From Burkholderia sp. Ax-1719 (GTDB lineage: Bacteria; Pseudomonadota; Gammaproteobacteria; Burkholderiales; Burkholderiaceae): 64,000 nucleotides of DNA. Positions 1 through 9,303 of this stretch are shown here, in pieces. Positions within the stretch are counted from its first letter, which is position 1, and each line of letters begins with the position of its first letter. Where the stretch lies: contig NZ_VWWJ01000003.1 of assembly GCF_011753055.1 (NCBI RefSeq), forward strand, positions 186,001 through 250,000, in the 5' to 3' direction. The translations under genes were made by a program, and so were the position numbers. The notes beneath the pieces were generated by a model, which searched no databases, had not been told where the DNA came from, and worked only from the letters and a program-made list of their open reading frames with translations.

Positions 1-134
1 TCGAGGCCGCCGCTATAAGCGATCGCAATACGCGCGTCGCCTGGCAGCGCAGAAAGCACAACGCCGAGAGCATCGCGAAGGATGCGCCCGGCGTCGGGGC
101 CGGCGCTGTGGCCGGAATCGGAATGGGCAGTCAC
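1..134 (-). CDS. tilS: tRNA(Ile)-lysidine synthase TilS, N-terminal fragment cut by window edge
   Basis: Only the first 44 codons lie in the window; the gene runs off the left edge. Read from a GTG at 134, the peptide reaches RIAIAYSGGLD, which is the PP-loop ATP-binding motif (SGGLDS) of TilS at residues 41-46, placed as expected near the N terminus. TilS ligates lysine to C34 of the CAU-anticodon isoleucine tRNA, changing its decoding from AUG to AUA. It starts 48 bp after the accA stop on the same strand, the accA-tilS order usual in Burkholderia, so co-transcription is likely. The GTG start is inferred because no ATG in this frame lies between the motif and accA. The identification rests on the motif plus context. 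Confidence 0.85.
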   Translation of the reverse strand, partial: MTAHSDSGHSAGPDAGRILRDALGVVLSALPGDARIAIAYSGGL

Positions 135-182
135 GTTTTGACGGCGCTTTCGCGCCGGCTGGCAGTGATGACGTCGTGCGCC

Positions 183-1154
183 TTACGCGCCCGGCGTCGT
201 TTCCTTGTACTTGCCGTAAGCCATCAGGCGCTCGAAACGACGCTCCTTGAGTTCGGCGATGCTCATGCCCTGGAACTGGCGCAGCGAATCGGACAGCGCA
301 CGGCGCAGCAGCGCGGCCATGCCCTTCGGATCGCGATGCGCGCCGCCGAGCGGCTCGTTGACGATCTTGTCGATCAGGTTCAGCGCCTTCAGACGATGCG
401 CCGTGAGGCCCAGCGCTTCAGCGGCGTCCGGCGCCTTCGCGGCGCTCTTCCACAGAATCGACGCGCAGCCTTCCGGCGAAATCACCGAGTACGTCGAGAA
501 CTGCAGCATCATGACCGTGTCGGCCACGGCGATCGCGAGCGCGCCACCCGAGCCGCCTTCGCCGATGATCGTCGTGATGATCGGCGTCTTGAGCTCAGCC
601 ATCACGTAGAGATTGTGGCCGATCGCTTCCGACTGGCCGCGCTCTTCCGCGCCGATGCCCGGGTAGGCGCCCGGCGTGTCGACGAAGGTGAAGATCGGCA
701 GGCCGAACTTCTCGGCCAGACGCATCAGGCGCTCGGCCTTGCGATAGCCTTCCGGACGCGGCATGCCGAAGTTACGCGCAGCGCGCTCCTTCGTGTCGCG
801 GCCCTTCTGGTGGCCGATGATCATGCAGGGCTGACCGTTGAAACGCGCCATACCGCCCACCACGGAAAGGTCGTCCGCGTACGAGCGGTCGCCATGCAGT
901 TCGTGGAAGTCGGTGAACAGCTCGTTCACGTAGTCGAGCGTGTACGGGCGTTGCGGATGACGTGCGATCTGCGAAACCTGCCACGGGCTCAGGTTCGCGT
1001 AGAGGTCCTTCGTGAGCTGTTGGCTCTTCTTCGACAGGCGATCGATCTCTTCCGAAATATCGACGGCCGAGTCGTCCTGAACGAAGCGCAGTTCTTCGAT
1101 CTTCGCTTCGAGTTCAGCGATCGGCTGTTCGAAATCCAGAAACGTGGTTTTCAT
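183..1154 (-). CDS. accA: acetyl-CoA carboxylase carboxyltransferase, alpha subunit
   Basis: A 323-residue protein of normal family length. It forms the carboxyltransferase with AccD and transfers CO2 from biotin-carrier protein to acetyl-CoA, giving malonyl-CoA for fatty-acid synthesis in the cytoplasm. Visible family features are the N-terminal helix [16 protein letters not shown], the segment [18 protein letters not shown] near residues 160-180, and the glycine-rich oxyanion-hole motif [10 protein letters not shown] near residue 200. The ATG at 1154 is preferred to one six codons upstream because the protein family begins MKTTFLDFE. It is followed by tilS and preceded by a 195-bp gap holding a likely -10 box at 1188-1193. 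Confidence 0.97.
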   Translation of the reverse strand: MKTTFLDFEQPIAELEAKIEELRFVQDDSAVDISEEIDRLSKKSQQLTKDLYANLSPWQVSQIARHPQRPYTLDYVNELFTDFHELHGDRSYADDLSVVGGMARFNGQPCMIIGHQKGRDTKERAARNFGMPRPEGYRKAERLMRLAEKFGLPIFTFVDTPGAYPGIGAEERGQSEAIGHNLYVMAELKTPIITTIIGEGGSGGALAIAVADTVMMLQFSTYSVISPEGCASILWKSAAKAPDAAEALGLTAHRLKALNLIDKIVNEPLGGAHRDPKGMAALLRRALSDSLRQFQGMSIAELKERRFERLMAYGKYKETTPGA

Positions 1155-1187
1155 GTGTTGGAATCCTTGCACTTTGCGGCAGCGCGT

Positions 1188-1193
1188 ATTCTA
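1188..1193 (-). promoter_or_regulatory. putative -10 box of the accA promoter (TAGAAT)
   Basis: On the minus strand the hexamer TAGAAT lies 34 bp upstream of the accA ATG, giving a predicted leader of about 25 nt. No good TTGACA-like -35 is visible at the proper distance; TTCGAC with a 16-bp spacer is the nearest. The same -10 variant recurs before several other genes in this window. Confidence 0.4.
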
Positions 1194-1349
1194 ACCGCGC
1201 CGGCCGAAGTCGAAATCGGAGCGGAACTATCGAATACAGGTAACGATAGGAAGATTCTTATCAAACTGAAAGACTCTTGAGAAGAAGGGCCGGAGCGCCG
1301 CGCCCGCCACTTCGCGCGGAGCACGCCGGCGCCCTCTTTTCCCTTTTAC

Positions 1350-2333
1350 TCAAGCGTGTTCGAGGCTGCGCCACATATACCATGTTGCGACGGTTCGCCA
1401 CGGCTCCCAGTTGGCCGCGACTTCACGCGCTTCGCTGCGCGTGACGGGTTCGCCGCTGAAGTAATTGACGCTGATCGCCTGGATGAGACCCAGGTCGTCG
1501 AGCGGCAGCACGTTCGGGCGCGCGAGATTGAAGATCAGGAACATCTCGGCGGTCCAGCGACCGATGCCGCGGATGGCCGTGAGTTCGGCGATCACGTCCT
1601 CGTCGTCCATCGTGGTCCATTTGCCCACGTGAAGCGCGCCCGAGACGAAATGCTGGGCGAGGTCGAGGATGTATTCCGTCTTGCGTTTCGACAGCCCACA
1701 TGCCGCGAGCTTTTCGTGGCCGAGCTTGATGAACTGCTGCGGCACGAGCTTCGGGCACGCGGCTTCAACGCGCTTCCACAATGCCTGCGCCGCCGCCGTC
1801 GAAATCTGCTGGCCAACCACGGAACGCGCGAGCGTGACGAAGGGATCGTCGCTGCTCATCAGATGAACAGGGCCGAACTTCGGAATCAGCTTCTTGAGAA
1901 TGCGGTCGCGCTTGACGAGATCCGCACAGGCGCGATCCCAGTAATCGGGGCGCACGACTTCATGTTCCGCGCCGCTCAACGGTGCGGCTGCGGCTTGCGC
2001 GGCGTCGCCCTGCGCGGCCTCAGGCTGCGCCGCGGGCATGATGCCCGTCCCGTCGATGGTGGCGCCATTGACCTTCGCGCGCGACTTTGCCGCGCCATTG
2101 AGCGCGTGCGCGTCGTCATCCGCTTGCGTCTGCTGCTGCGTTTTCGCGCCGCGTGCGGAGCCCGTCTTCGCCGTGCCCTTCTTCGCGCCGGCCGCCTTGG
2201 CGGCTTCGGCTTCCTGTTGCGCCGTGAGCGCGCCACCGCGCGCCGCACGTCGTGCGGCCGGGCTCGTTTCGTCGCCCGCCGCGCCCGTTAGCGACACAGA
2301 CCGCCTGGCCTGCGTCTTCGTGGCCGTTGCCAT
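1350..2333 (-). CDS. DNA-3-methyladenine glycosylase II family protein (HhH-GPD)
   Basis: A 327-residue protein. The C-terminal two thirds is an AlkA-type base-excision glycosylase that removes alkylated purines from DNA. It shows a VVGQQIS segment, the helix-hairpin-helix LTAIRGIGRWTAEMF near residues 251-265, and a downstream PLDDLGL near 277-283 that should carry the catalytic aspartate. The first ~130 residues are an Ala/Lys/Gln/Thr-rich low-complexity extension that typical AlkA proteins lack. The ATG at 2333 has a good ribosome site (AGGAGG) just upstream, so the extension appears to be translated. It lies 47 bp after cysS and before accA on the same strand. AlkA versus another HhH-GPD subgroup cannot be settled by eye. 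Confidence 0.88.
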   Translation of the reverse strand: MATATKTQARRSVSLTGAAGDETSPAARRAARGGALTAQQEAEAAKAAGAKKGTAKTGSARGAKTQQQTQADDDAHALNGAAKSRAKVNGATIDGTGIMPAAQPEAAQGDAAQAAAAPLSGAEHEVVRPDYWDRACADLVKRDRILKKLIPKFGPVHLMSSDDPFVTLARSVVGQQISTAAAQALWKRVEAACPKLVPQQFIKLGHEKLAACGLSKRKTEYILDLAQHFVSGALHVGKWTTMDDEDVIAELTAIRGIGRWTAEMFLIFNLARPNVLPLDDLGLIQAISVNYFSGEPVTRSEAREVAANWEPWRTVATWYMWRSLEHA

Positions 2334-2380
2334 CCTGCCTCCTGCCTCGCGAATCGATCAGTGGAAACTGGACAGCCCGC

Positions 2381-3781
2381 TTAAACGCGGCGCCACTCGG
2401 TCAATCCGCCCGGTTTGTCTTCGAGCGCGACACCGGCATCGAGCAGTTCGGCCCGGATCCGGTCCGCCTCCGCGTACTGCTTCGCCTGCTTCGCGGCCGT
2501 GCGTGCGGCGATCTTCGCTTCGATCGCGGCGCTGTCGAGCGCACCCGCCGCATCGAGCGCGCCTGCGCCTTGCTGCAGGAACGCACGCGGCTCGCGCACC
2601 AGCACGCCGAGCACGCGCGCCAGGCGCTGCAACTGGCGCGCCAGCACGGCGTCGCCCGTGCGATTCACTTCGGTTGCCAGTTCGAACAGCACCGAGATGG
2701 CGACCGGCGTGTTGAAGTCATCGTTCATCGCCGCGCTAAAACGCTGCGCATGCGCTTCGTTCCAGTCGAGCTCACCCGCATCCGGCGTCACATCCTTGAG
2801 CGCCGTGTACAGCCGCGTGAGCGCGCCGCGCGCGTCGTCGAGATGCACGTCGCTGTAGTTCAGCGGCGAACGGTAATGCGCGCGCGCCATGAAAAAGCGC
2901 ACCACTTCGGCGTCGTACTTCGCCAGCACTTCGCGGATCGTAAAGAAGTTGCCGAGCGACTTCGACATCTTCTCGTTGTCGATATTGACGAACCCGTTGT
3001 GCATCCAGTAATTGACGAACTTCTCACCCGTCGCGCCTTCGCTCTGCGCGATTTCGTTCTCATGGTGCGGGAACTGCAGATCCTGGCCGCCGCCATGAAT
3101 GTCGAAATGATCGCCGAGCAGCGTGCAACCCATCGCCGAACATTCGATGTGCCAGCCCGGACGACCGCGACCGTACTTCGAGTCCCAGCTGGTATCGGCC
3201 GGCTCTTCCGGTTTTGCCTGTTTCCACAGTACGAAGTCAAGCGGATCCTGCTTGGCATCGTTCGCGGCCACACGTTCGCCCGAACGCAGGTCTTCGAGCG
3301 ACTTGCCCGAGAGCGCGCCGTAATGCGCGAACTTGCGCACCGCGTAATTCACGTCGCCGTCCGAACCCTGATAGGCGTAGCCGTTCTTTTCCAGCATGCC
3401 GATCATATCGAGCATCTGCGGAATGAATTCAGTCGCGCGCGGCTCGTGATCGGGACGCTCGACGCCGAGCGCATCCGCGTCTTCATGCAGCGCCGCGATA
3501 TAGCGGTCGGTGAGCGCCTTGATGGTTTCGCCGTTCTCTACCGCGCGACGAATGATCTTGTCGTCGATGTCGGTGATGTTGCGCACATAGGTCACCTGGT
3601 AACCGAGCGTGCGCAGCCAGCGCTGCACAATATCGAACACCACCATCACACGCGCGTGGCCAACGTGACAATAGTCGTACACCGTCATGCCACAGACGTA
3701 CATGCGTACGACGCCGGGCTCGAGTGGCACGAAATTTTGCTTGTCACGCGCGAGCGTGTTGTAGATGCGCAGTGATTCCAT
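2381..3781 (-). CDS. cysS: cysteinyl-tRNA synthetase
   Basis: A 466-residue class I aminoacyl-tRNA synthetase that charges tRNA-Cys. It shows the metal-site cysteine in [17 protein letters not shown], whose CHVGH is the HIGH motif near residue 35, a second zinc-site segment (WHIECSAMG near residue 205, with the downstream [15 protein letters not shown]), and KMSKSLGN near residue 265 as the KMSKS loop. Length matches the family. The ATG at 3781 ([15 protein letters not shown]) is chosen because the 30 codons upstream in frame are not family-like. It is divergent from the TPR gene at 4075 and leads the cysS-alkA-accA-tilS direction. Confidence 0.97.
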   Translation of the reverse strand: MESLRIYNTLARDKQNFVPLEPGVVRMYVCGMTVYDYCHVGHARVMVVFDIVQRWLRTLGYQVTYVRNITDIDDKIIRRAVENGETIKALTDRYIAALHEDADALGVERPDHEPRATEFIPQMLDMIGMLEKNGYAYQGSDGDVNYAVRKFAHYGALSGKSLEDLRSGERVAANDAKQDPLDFVLWKQAKPEEPADTSWDSKYGRGRPGWHIECSAMGCTLLGDHFDIHGGGQDLQFPHHENEIAQSEGATGEKFVNYWMHNGFVNIDNEKMSKSLGNFFTIREVLAKYDAEVVRFFMARAHYRSPLNYSDVHLDDARGALTRLYTALKDVTPDAGELDWNEAHAQRFSAAMNDDFNTPVAISVLFELATEVNRTGDAVLARQLQRLARVLGVLVREPRAFLQQGAGALDAAGALDSAAIEAKIAARTAAKQAKQYAEADRIRAELLDAGVALEDKPGGLTEWRRV

Positions 3782-4037
3782 AAAGACGGTGGATACGTGG
3801 GTCGAAAGAAATCCGCAGCAGCGCCGACAGCAGCCCGTGGGTGCAAGGCACCGCATTGCTCGAGGCTGCATACAGTCGCGCTCAATCAGTCATCAGGGCG
3901 GAGACGACCACGAGTGGCGAAAGAAAGCCGGGCATTTCGCGGGAGCCGACCGTCCGGAATCGGGACTGCAACGAACCGGAACAGGCGCTCAACCTGCGCG
4001 CAGCCAAAGCGCGCGACGAAACGCACAGACCTTTTGT

Positions 4038-4043
4038 TAGAAT
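4038..4043 (+). promoter_or_regulatory. putative -10 box upstream of the TPR/ppiA genes
   Basis: TAGAAT lies 31 bp before the ATG at 4075, within the 293-bp divergent gap between cysS and the TPR gene. A second AT-rich hexamer, TATAAC, follows at about 4053. No -35 element is convincing. I see nothing else of note in this gap. Confidence 0.3.
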
Positions 4044-4074
4044 GGCTCGGAGTATAACACCGCGACCTCACCCT

Positions 4075-4776
4075 ATGAAATCTTCCAGCGGCCGCGCGCC
4101 TCGCGCTGCGACCTTTGCCATGGCGGCTCTCGCGAGCGTTGCGATCGTTCTTTGCGGCGCTCGCGCAGCCCATGCGGCGCCCCCCGCGACGGCCGACGGC
4201 ACGCCCGGCGCAGACAGTGCAATTGCCCAGCACAACTGGGCCGCGGCGCTCACGGAACTCGACGCGCGCATCAAGTCGAACCCGCGCGACGTGCAGGCGA
4301 AATTCAAGCGCGCGACCATCCTCGCGCGCCTGGGCCGCGACGACGACGCCATCCAGGCGTTCACCGAACTCACGCAGACGTACCCCGAATTGCCCGAGCC
4401 GTACAACAACCTGGCGGCGCTCTACGCGAAGCACGGTCACTACGACGAAGCGCGCATTGCGCTGGAGACGGCTACCAAGGCCAATCCGTCGTACACGCTC
4501 GCATGGGAGAATCTCGGCGACCTGTATCTGCGTCTGGCTTCGGCTTCGTATCACCGCGCGAGCTCGCTCGGTCACACGAGCGGCGCGACCCAGCAACGCC
4601 TCGCCGACATCGACAAGATCGTGAACCCGCCGGCCGCGACCAAGGCCGCACGCGCGGCTGCCGCAGCCGGCGCGAGCGCCACGCGCGTGGGCCCGATGCT
4701 CGACAATCCGGTGTACCAGTTCGGTGGCCCGACCGGGTCGCTGGCGATGCCGCCCTTCATGGCGCCGTCGAACTAA
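4075..4776 (+). CDS. exported tetratricopeptide-repeat protein
   Basis: A 233-residue protein with a signal peptide: positive N terminus, hydrophobic core, probable cleavage after AHA at residue 34. About three TPR units follow (residues ~45-165), recognisable from NWAAALTELDARI, AKFKRATILARLG and YNNLAALYAKHGHYDEARIAL. TPRs are helical protein-binding repeats, so a periplasmic scaffold or assembly role is plausible, but no specific function can be named. The C-terminal ~60 residues are Ala/Pro-rich. The ATG at 4075 is chosen because it directly precedes the signal peptide. It is followed after 107 bp by ppiA, suggesting an exported-protein folding neighbourhood. Confidence 0.85.
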   Translation: MKSSSGRAPRAATFAMAALASVAIVLCGARAAHAAPPATADGTPGADSAIAQHNWAAALTELDARIKSNPRDVQAKFKRATILARLGRDDDAIQAFTELTQTYPELPEPYNNLAALYAKHGHYDEARIALETATKANPSYTLAWENLGDLYLRLASASYHRASSLGHTSGATQQRLADIDKIVNPPAATKAARAAAAAGASATRVGPMLDNPVYQFGGPTGSLAMPPFMAPSN

Positions 4777-4883
4777 GTTTCGTCGCTATAAGCCGTCGAA
4801 CCAGGCCGGCGCGCGCCAGAACAGCAAGCCACTCAGCAAACCGCGCGCGTCGACATGTTTTTCCCGTACTTCCGAGGATACAA

Positions 4884-5471
4884 ATGAAATGGTTGATGTT
4901 GGCGCTCGGCAGCGCCGCCCTGATCGCGAACGCGCCCGCTTTCGCGCAGTCGGCTCCGCAAGGCCAGGCCGCGCATCCGCAGGTGCTGCTCAAGACCAGT
5001 GAAGGCGACATTCGCGTCGAGCTCTACCCCGAGAAAGCGCCGAAGACCGTCGACAATTTCCTCCAGTACGTGAAGTCCGGCCAGTACAACGGCACGATCT
5101 TCCATCGCGTGATTCGCGGCTTTATGATCCAGGGCGGCGGCTACACCACGAGCTTCGTCGAGAAGCCCACACGTGCGCCGATTCCGCTGGAAAGCAAGAA
5201 CGGCCTGAAGAATCAGGCCGGCGCGCTGGCGATGGCGCGCACGAGCGACCCGAATTCCGCAACCGCGCAGTTTTTCATCAACACGGTGGATAACGCCAAC
5301 CTCGACTATCCGAATCCGGATGGCAACGGTTACGCGGTGTTCGGCAAGGTCACGCAGGGCATGGACGTCGTGAAGAAGATCGAAGCGGCGCCCACCACCT
5401 CGCGCGGCCCGATGTCCGATGTGCCGCAAAAGGAAATCGTGATCCAGTCGGCCACGCTGGTCGGCAAGTAA
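4884..5471 (+). CDS. ppiA: periplasmic peptidyl-prolyl cis-trans isomerase, cyclophilin type
   Basis: A 195-residue cyclophilin with a signal peptide ([21 protein letters not shown], cleavage near residue 21), hence periplasmic PpiA. It interconverts cis and trans prolyl bonds in folding envelope proteins. Cyclophilin signatures are present: [13 protein letters not shown] with the catalytic Arg, and [10 protein letters not shown] in the hydrophobic pocket. The ATG at 4884 follows a GAGGA ribosome site by 7 nt. The cytoplasmic paralogue ppiB lies 124 bp downstream; the two are clearly homologous over the whole domain, so this is a tandem pair arisen by ancient duplication. The same pair is common in related bacteria. 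Confidence 0.93.
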   Translation: MKWLMLALGSAALIANAPAFAQSAPQGQAAHPQVLLKTSEGDIRVELYPEKAPKTVDNFLQYVKSGQYNGTIFHRVIRGFMIQGGGYTTSFVEKPTRAPIPLESKNGLKNQAGALAMARTSDPNSATAQFFINTVDNANLDYPNPDGNGYAVFGKVTQGMDVVKKIEAAPTTSRGPMSDVPQKEIVIQSATLVGK

Positions 5472-5595
5472 TCAGCGCCCTATAACTCCCTCATTCTCCG
5501 CGCGGCGCGGCACCGGTACACGCGAAGGCATACGTCCCGCCTCGTACCGGCACTGCGCCGCCCCACTCCCCCAGCCACAGGCAAAGGATTCCATC

Positions 5596-6090
5596 ATGGT
5601 CGAACTGCATACGAACCACGGCGTCATCAAGCTCGAACTCGACGCCGAAAAAGCGCCGAAGACGGTCGCCAACTTCCTCGAGTACGTCAAGAGCGGCCAC
5701 TACGACGGCACGGTGTTCCACCGCGTCATCGACGGCTTCATGATCCAGGGCGGCGGTTTCGAAGCCGGCATGAAGCAAAAGCCGACGAACGCAACGATCG
5801 AAAACGAAGCCAACAACGGCCTGAAGAACGTGCGCGGCTCGATCGCCATGGCACGCACGAATGACCCGCACTCGGCATCGGCACAGTTCTTCATCAACGT
5901 CGCCGACAACGACTTCCTGAACCACTCGTCGCCGACGCCGCAAGGCTGGGGCTACGCGGTGTTCGGCAAGGTCGTCGACGGTCTGGACGTGGTCGAGAAG
6001 ATCAAGTCGGTCAAGACGGGCTCGAAGGGCTTCCATCAGGACGTGCCGGTTGACGACGTCGTGATCGAAAAGGCTGTCGTCGTCGAGTAA
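5596..6090 (+). CDS. ppiB: cytoplasmic peptidyl-prolyl cis-trans isomerase, cyclophilin type
   Basis: A 164-residue single-domain cyclophilin without a signal peptide, the normal length for PpiB. It shows [15 protein letters not shown] near residue 40 (catalytic Arg in FHRVI) and [13 protein letters not shown] near residue 95. It catalyses prolyl isomerisation of cytoplasmic proteins. The ATG at 5596 follows AAAGGA by 8 nt. It sits between ppiA (upstream, secreted form) and lpxH (57 bp downstream), all on the same strand, and so may be co-transcribed with both. The 124-bp gap before it shows no terminator. Confidence 0.95.
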   Translation: MVELHTNHGVIKLELDAEKAPKTVANFLEYVKSGHYDGTVFHRVIDGFMIQGGGFEAGMKQKPTNATIENEANNGLKNVRGSIAMARTNDPHSASAQFFINVADNDFLNHSSPTPQGWGYAVFGKVVDGLDVVEKIKSVKTGSKGFHQDVPVDDVVIEKAVVVE

Positions 6091-6147
6091 TCGCGGCACA
6101 CGCTTGAATCAACAGCTTGAATTAACGTAACGGCGCACGCTTCATCG

Positions 6148-6963
6148 ATGCTGCAGGAAAAGACACGGGGATTGGGGATGGCCGCCGCGGGCGTGCCCGG
6201 CGAGGGCAAACGTCCGCACGCGGCGCGTCCCTTCCTGTTCATTTCCGACCTGCATTTGAGCGAAGCGATTCCGCGCACGGTCGCCGCGTTCGAACACTTC
6301 ATCCGGGTCACGGCCGATCAGGCCGACTCGGTGTTCATACTCGGCGACCTCTTCGAATACTGGATCGGCGACGACATGCTCGTCGAACCGTTTGTCGCGC
6401 GCATGGCCGCGCTGATGCATACGCTTTCCGAGCGCGGCATCGCGCTCTACATCATGCACGGCAACCGCGACTTCCTGATGGGCAAGCGCTTCATGAAAGC
6501 CGCGGGTGCAATCTGGCTGCCCGACCCCATCGCCATCACCGCATTCGGTACGCGCATTGCGCTCGCGCACGGCGACGCGCTGTGCACCGACGATCGCGGC
6601 TATCAACTATTTCGCAAGCTCGCGCGCAACCGGCTCGCGCAAATGCTGTTTCTGGCGTGGCCGTTTCGCTGGCGCCGGGCGCTGGCCGAGCGCATGCGCC
6701 GCAAGAGCGAAGCCGGGCGCGAACGTCCCGTTTCGCCTCACGACGCGAAATACGACGTCACGGCCAAAGGCGTCGCTGCGCTCTTCAAACGCGCGCGCGC
6801 AAACATGATCATTCACGGGCACACGCACCGGCCTGCGCGTCACGCGGAACCCGGCGGCACGCGATGGGTGCTGCCAGACTGGGAACTGGACCACGGATCA
6901 CCGCCGCGCGGAGGTTATCTGCGCGTGGATGCGGAAGGGTTCAGGATGTTGCCGCTCGATTGA
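6148..6963 (+). CDS. lpxH: UDP-2,3-diacylglucosamine diphosphatase
   Basis: A 271-residue calcineurin-like phosphoesterase that hydrolyses UDP-2,3-diacylglucosamine to lipid X plus UMP, the fourth step of lipid A synthesis, at the inner membrane surface. The metal-ligand motifs appear in order: FISDLHLSE (residues ~29-37), GDLFEYWIGDD (~67-77), HGNRDFL, LAHGDALCTDD and IHGHTHRPARH. It is about 25-30 residues longer than the E. coli enzyme at the N terminus. An alternative ATG at 6178, preceded by a G-rich stretch, would trim ten residues. It ends the TPR-ppiA-ppiB-lpxH run and is closed by the hairpin at 6992-7014. Confidence 0.95.
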   Translation: MLQEKTRGLGMAAAGVPGEGKRPHAARPFLFISDLHLSEAIPRTVAAFEHFIRVTADQADSVFILGDLFEYWIGDDMLVEPFVARMAALMHTLSERGIALYIMHGNRDFLMGKRFMKAAGAIWLPDPIAITAFGTRIALAHGDALCTDDRGYQLFRKLARNRLAQMLFLAWPFRWRRALAERMRRKSEAGRERPVSPHDAKYDVTAKGVAALFKRARANMIIHGHTHRPARHAEPGGTRWVLPDWELDHGSPPRGGYLRVDAEGFRMLPLD

Positions 6964-6991
6964 GCAAGGGTTCTGGCACTCTTGAAATGAA

Positions 6992-7014
6992 AACAGCCGC
7001 TTTAAGCGGCTGTT
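6992..7014. terminator. bidirectional terminator between lpxH and cysE
   Basis: A perfect 11-bp stem, AACAGCCGCTT with its complement, separated by a single base (the effective loop is a few bases), sits between the convergent stops of lpxH and cysE. T-rich sequence follows on the plus strand (TATTTCTTG) and A-rich sequence precedes it, so it can serve both genes. Confidence 0.85.
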
Positions 7015-7035
7015 ATTTCTTGATTGCAGTGCATA

Positions 7036-7857
7036 TCAGACTTGCGCTGAAGTGGGCTCCTCCGCCTTCACCGCTTCCTGCGCCACCGCCCCGCCCTCCA
7101 GCCCCGCCGACAACCGGCGCAACTCCACGAGCGCGGCATCCGCGCCATGCAGCGCTTCGAGGCGCGCGCCCAGACGTTCGAGCGCGGCGACAACCGAATC
7201 CACGCGCTGCGTCTGCGTCGCGGCGTGATCGATCAGGCCATGAATCGCGAGAGAAACGGGATCGTCTGCGTTCGGCGTGATGCCATACGCGCAAAAGCCT
7301 TCGCGCGCGGACGCCGGCTTCGCCTGCGCCGGTTCGCTCTTCGCCGGTGCAATGATCCGCGCCGGATTGCCGACAGCCGTGCCGCCAGCCGGAACCGGCT
7401 TGACCACCACGGCGTTCGAGCCGATCTTCGCCTGCGCGCCCACCGTGAATCCGCCCAGCACCTTCGCGCCCGCACCGACGATCACGCCCGGCCCGAGTGT
7501 CGGGTGCCGCTTCGCGCCGCGCGTCAGCGAGGTGCCGCCGAGTGTCACGCCTTGATAGATGGTGCAATCGTCGCCGACTTCAGCCGTCTCGCCGATCACC
7601 ACGCCCATGCCGTGGTCGATAAACACACGCCGGCCGATGGTCGCGCCAGGATGGATTTCGATACCGGTCAGAAAGCGCGCAAGCTGCGAGATGTAGCGCG
7701 CAAGCCAGCGGCGTTTGGCCCGCCAGCAGGCGTGCGCGAAGCGATGCAGGACGAGCGCATGCAGACCCGGATAACAGGTCAGGACTTCCCAGGCGCTGCG
7801 AGCGGCGGGATCGCGCTCACGGATCGTGGCGATGTCTTCGCGAAGTCTCTTGAACAT
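7036..7857 (-). CDS. cysE: serine O-acetyltransferase with C-terminal extension
   Basis: A 273-residue protein. Residues ~1-180 are a short-form serine acetyltransferase, which makes O-acetylserine from serine and acetyl-CoA for cysteine synthesis. The helical start [20 protein letters not shown] leads into left-handed beta-helix hexapeptides with catalytic [12 protein letters not shown] and [10 protein letters not shown]. The final ~90 residues (from about PASAREGF) form a helical, Ala/Leu-rich tail absent from the E. coli enzyme, which instead has a longer N-terminal domain. The ATG at 7857 is preferred over one three codons upstream by family similarity. The 208-bp gap to trmJ upstream shows no clear promoter. 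Confidence 0.93.
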   Translation of the reverse strand: MFKRLREDIATIRERDPAARSAWEVLTCYPGLHALVLHRFAHACWRAKRRWLARYISQLARFLTGIEIHPGATIGRRVFIDHGMGVVIGETAEVGDDCTIYQGVTLGGTSLTRGAKRHPTLGPGVIVGAGAKVLGGFTVGAQAKIGSNAVVVKPVPAGGTAVGNPARIIAPAKSEPAQAKPASAREGFCAYGITPNADDPVSLAIHGLIDHAATQTQRVDSVVAALERLGARLEALHGADAALVELRRLSAGLEGGAVAQEAVKAEEPTSAQV

Positions 7858-8065
7858 GGCTGTCACACGCTGGACGTGGGGAACATGGGGATGGCACGGC
7901 CGCGCGTCGCGGAGGCTAGTCCGACGCGCGGCGCGGCTTCGTACACGGCCTTAGCAGCCATGCCGATTTGCTTATGATGTGCAACCGATTGTAGGCGAAA
8001 GGCGTGCGGCGGCCGGGAAGCCCCCGCCGACAGCAAGGTTGGACGCCGCGTGGCGTCGGTGCGCC

Positions 8066-8926
8066 CTATTTGCCGCTATCCGTGCCCTTGAGCATCAGGA
8101 TGTGTTTGGCGATGCCGCGCACGATATTGACCTCTTCGCGCTCAAGCCCCGAGCGCGCGAAGAGCCGCCGCAGTCGAGACATCAGCTTCTTCGGATTGGC
8201 CGGATCGAGAAAATCGAGCGCGATCAGCGCGTTTTCGAGGTGCACGTACATGCGCTCGATATCGTCGCTGGTGGCGAGCGGCGTGCCCGTGCCGGGCGCG
8301 CCAGATACGGCAGACCCGGCGGCGGGCAGAGCCGTACCGGCGCCGCTCCCGTCCAGATACGCCATGCGCAACTCGTACGCGAGCACCTGCACCGCCTGGG
8401 CGAGATTGAGCGAGCTATAGGCCGGATTGGCCGGAATATGCGCGAGCGCGCTGCAACGCTCGACATCCTCGTTCGAGAGACCCGTGCGCTCGTTGCCGAA
8501 TACCAGCGCGATTTCGCCGTGAGCCGCGACCTGGCGGCAGGCGTCCTGCACCGCATGGCGCGGCGCGGCGGGCGGCGGCCCGTATTCGCGCGTGCGCGCC
8601 GTGAGCGCCAGCGACCATTGCGTGCCTGCCAGCGCGTCGGCGAGGGTTGGGACGATGTGGACGGCGGCGAGCACGTCGTCGGCGCCGCTGGCCATGGCGA
8701 TCGCTTCGGGATCGAGTTGGACCTGCGGCACGCGCGGCGCGACCAGCACCAGCCGCGAGAAACCCATGGTCTTGATCGCGCGCGCCGCCGCGCCGACGTT
8801 GCCGGGATGGCTCGGCTCGACCAGCACGAAGCGCGTGGAAGTGAAACCGCCGCGCAGCGGTTCGTGGGCGTCCGAGGAATGATCGGCGTGGGCGGCGTGG
8901 GAGGGATCGGAATCGGGGAGCTGCAC
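8066..8926 (-). CDS. trmJ: tRNA (cytidine/uridine-2'-O-)-methyltransferase TrmJ
   Basis: A SPOUT-family methyltransferase that adds a 2'-O-methyl group to position 32 of several tRNAs. The conserved start TRFVLVEPSHPGNVGAAARAI, the TMGFSRLVLVAPR segment and the knot motif LVFGNERTGLSNEDV are all visible, with ~290 residues overall. A lineage-specific linker rich in Gly/Ala/Thr lies near the middle (residues ~195-220). No ATG exists near the start. I chose GTG at 8926 (286 aa); a TTG at 8986 would add 20 residues and has a weak GGATAGG site before it, so the exact start is uncertain. It is divergent from suhB across a 377-bp gap (8927-9303) in which I see no firm promoter. Confidence 0.88.
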   Translation of the reverse strand: MQLPDSDPSHAAHADHSSDAHEPLRGGFTSTRFVLVEPSHPGNVGAAARAIKTMGFSRLVLVAPRVPQVQLDPEAIAMASGADDVLAAVHIVPTLADALAGTQWSLALTARTREYGPPPAAPRHAVQDACRQVAAHGEIALVFGNERTGLSNEDVERCSALAHIPANPAYSSLNLAQAVQVLAYELRMAYLDGSGAGTALPAAGSAVSGAPGTGTPLATSDDIERMYVHLENALIALDFLDPANPKKLMSRLRRLFARSGLEREEVNIVRGIAKHILMLKGTDSGK

Positions 8927-9303
8927 CAAGATGAATCTCGAAGAACGGCGGATAGAAAGGCGTATGTTATCGCGCCTTGCATCCAAGGCCTATCCGGTCC
9001 GCCGGCAAGGCCGCGGCGACTGGCTTGCCCGCTTTCCCGATCGCCGTCAGCCCAGAAGCCCAAGACTCGGGTAAAATGCGAGGTTCGCGCGCGTTTTGTC
9101 GTCCCGTTTTGGGCCGATATCTGGCCAATATGGCCGCCGCGCCCCGCTCTTATCCAATTCGTCTCCGTTGGCGGGACAGGACCGCTTAGGCCGCGTAGCT
9201 CAAACGCGCGGCTTGCGCCCTGTCCAATCGTTAGACGCTTTTATCTTCGGCACCCCCGTGCGCCGCGCCGTCCGCGCGCGCCGGACAACAAGGATCCAGG
9301 CTC

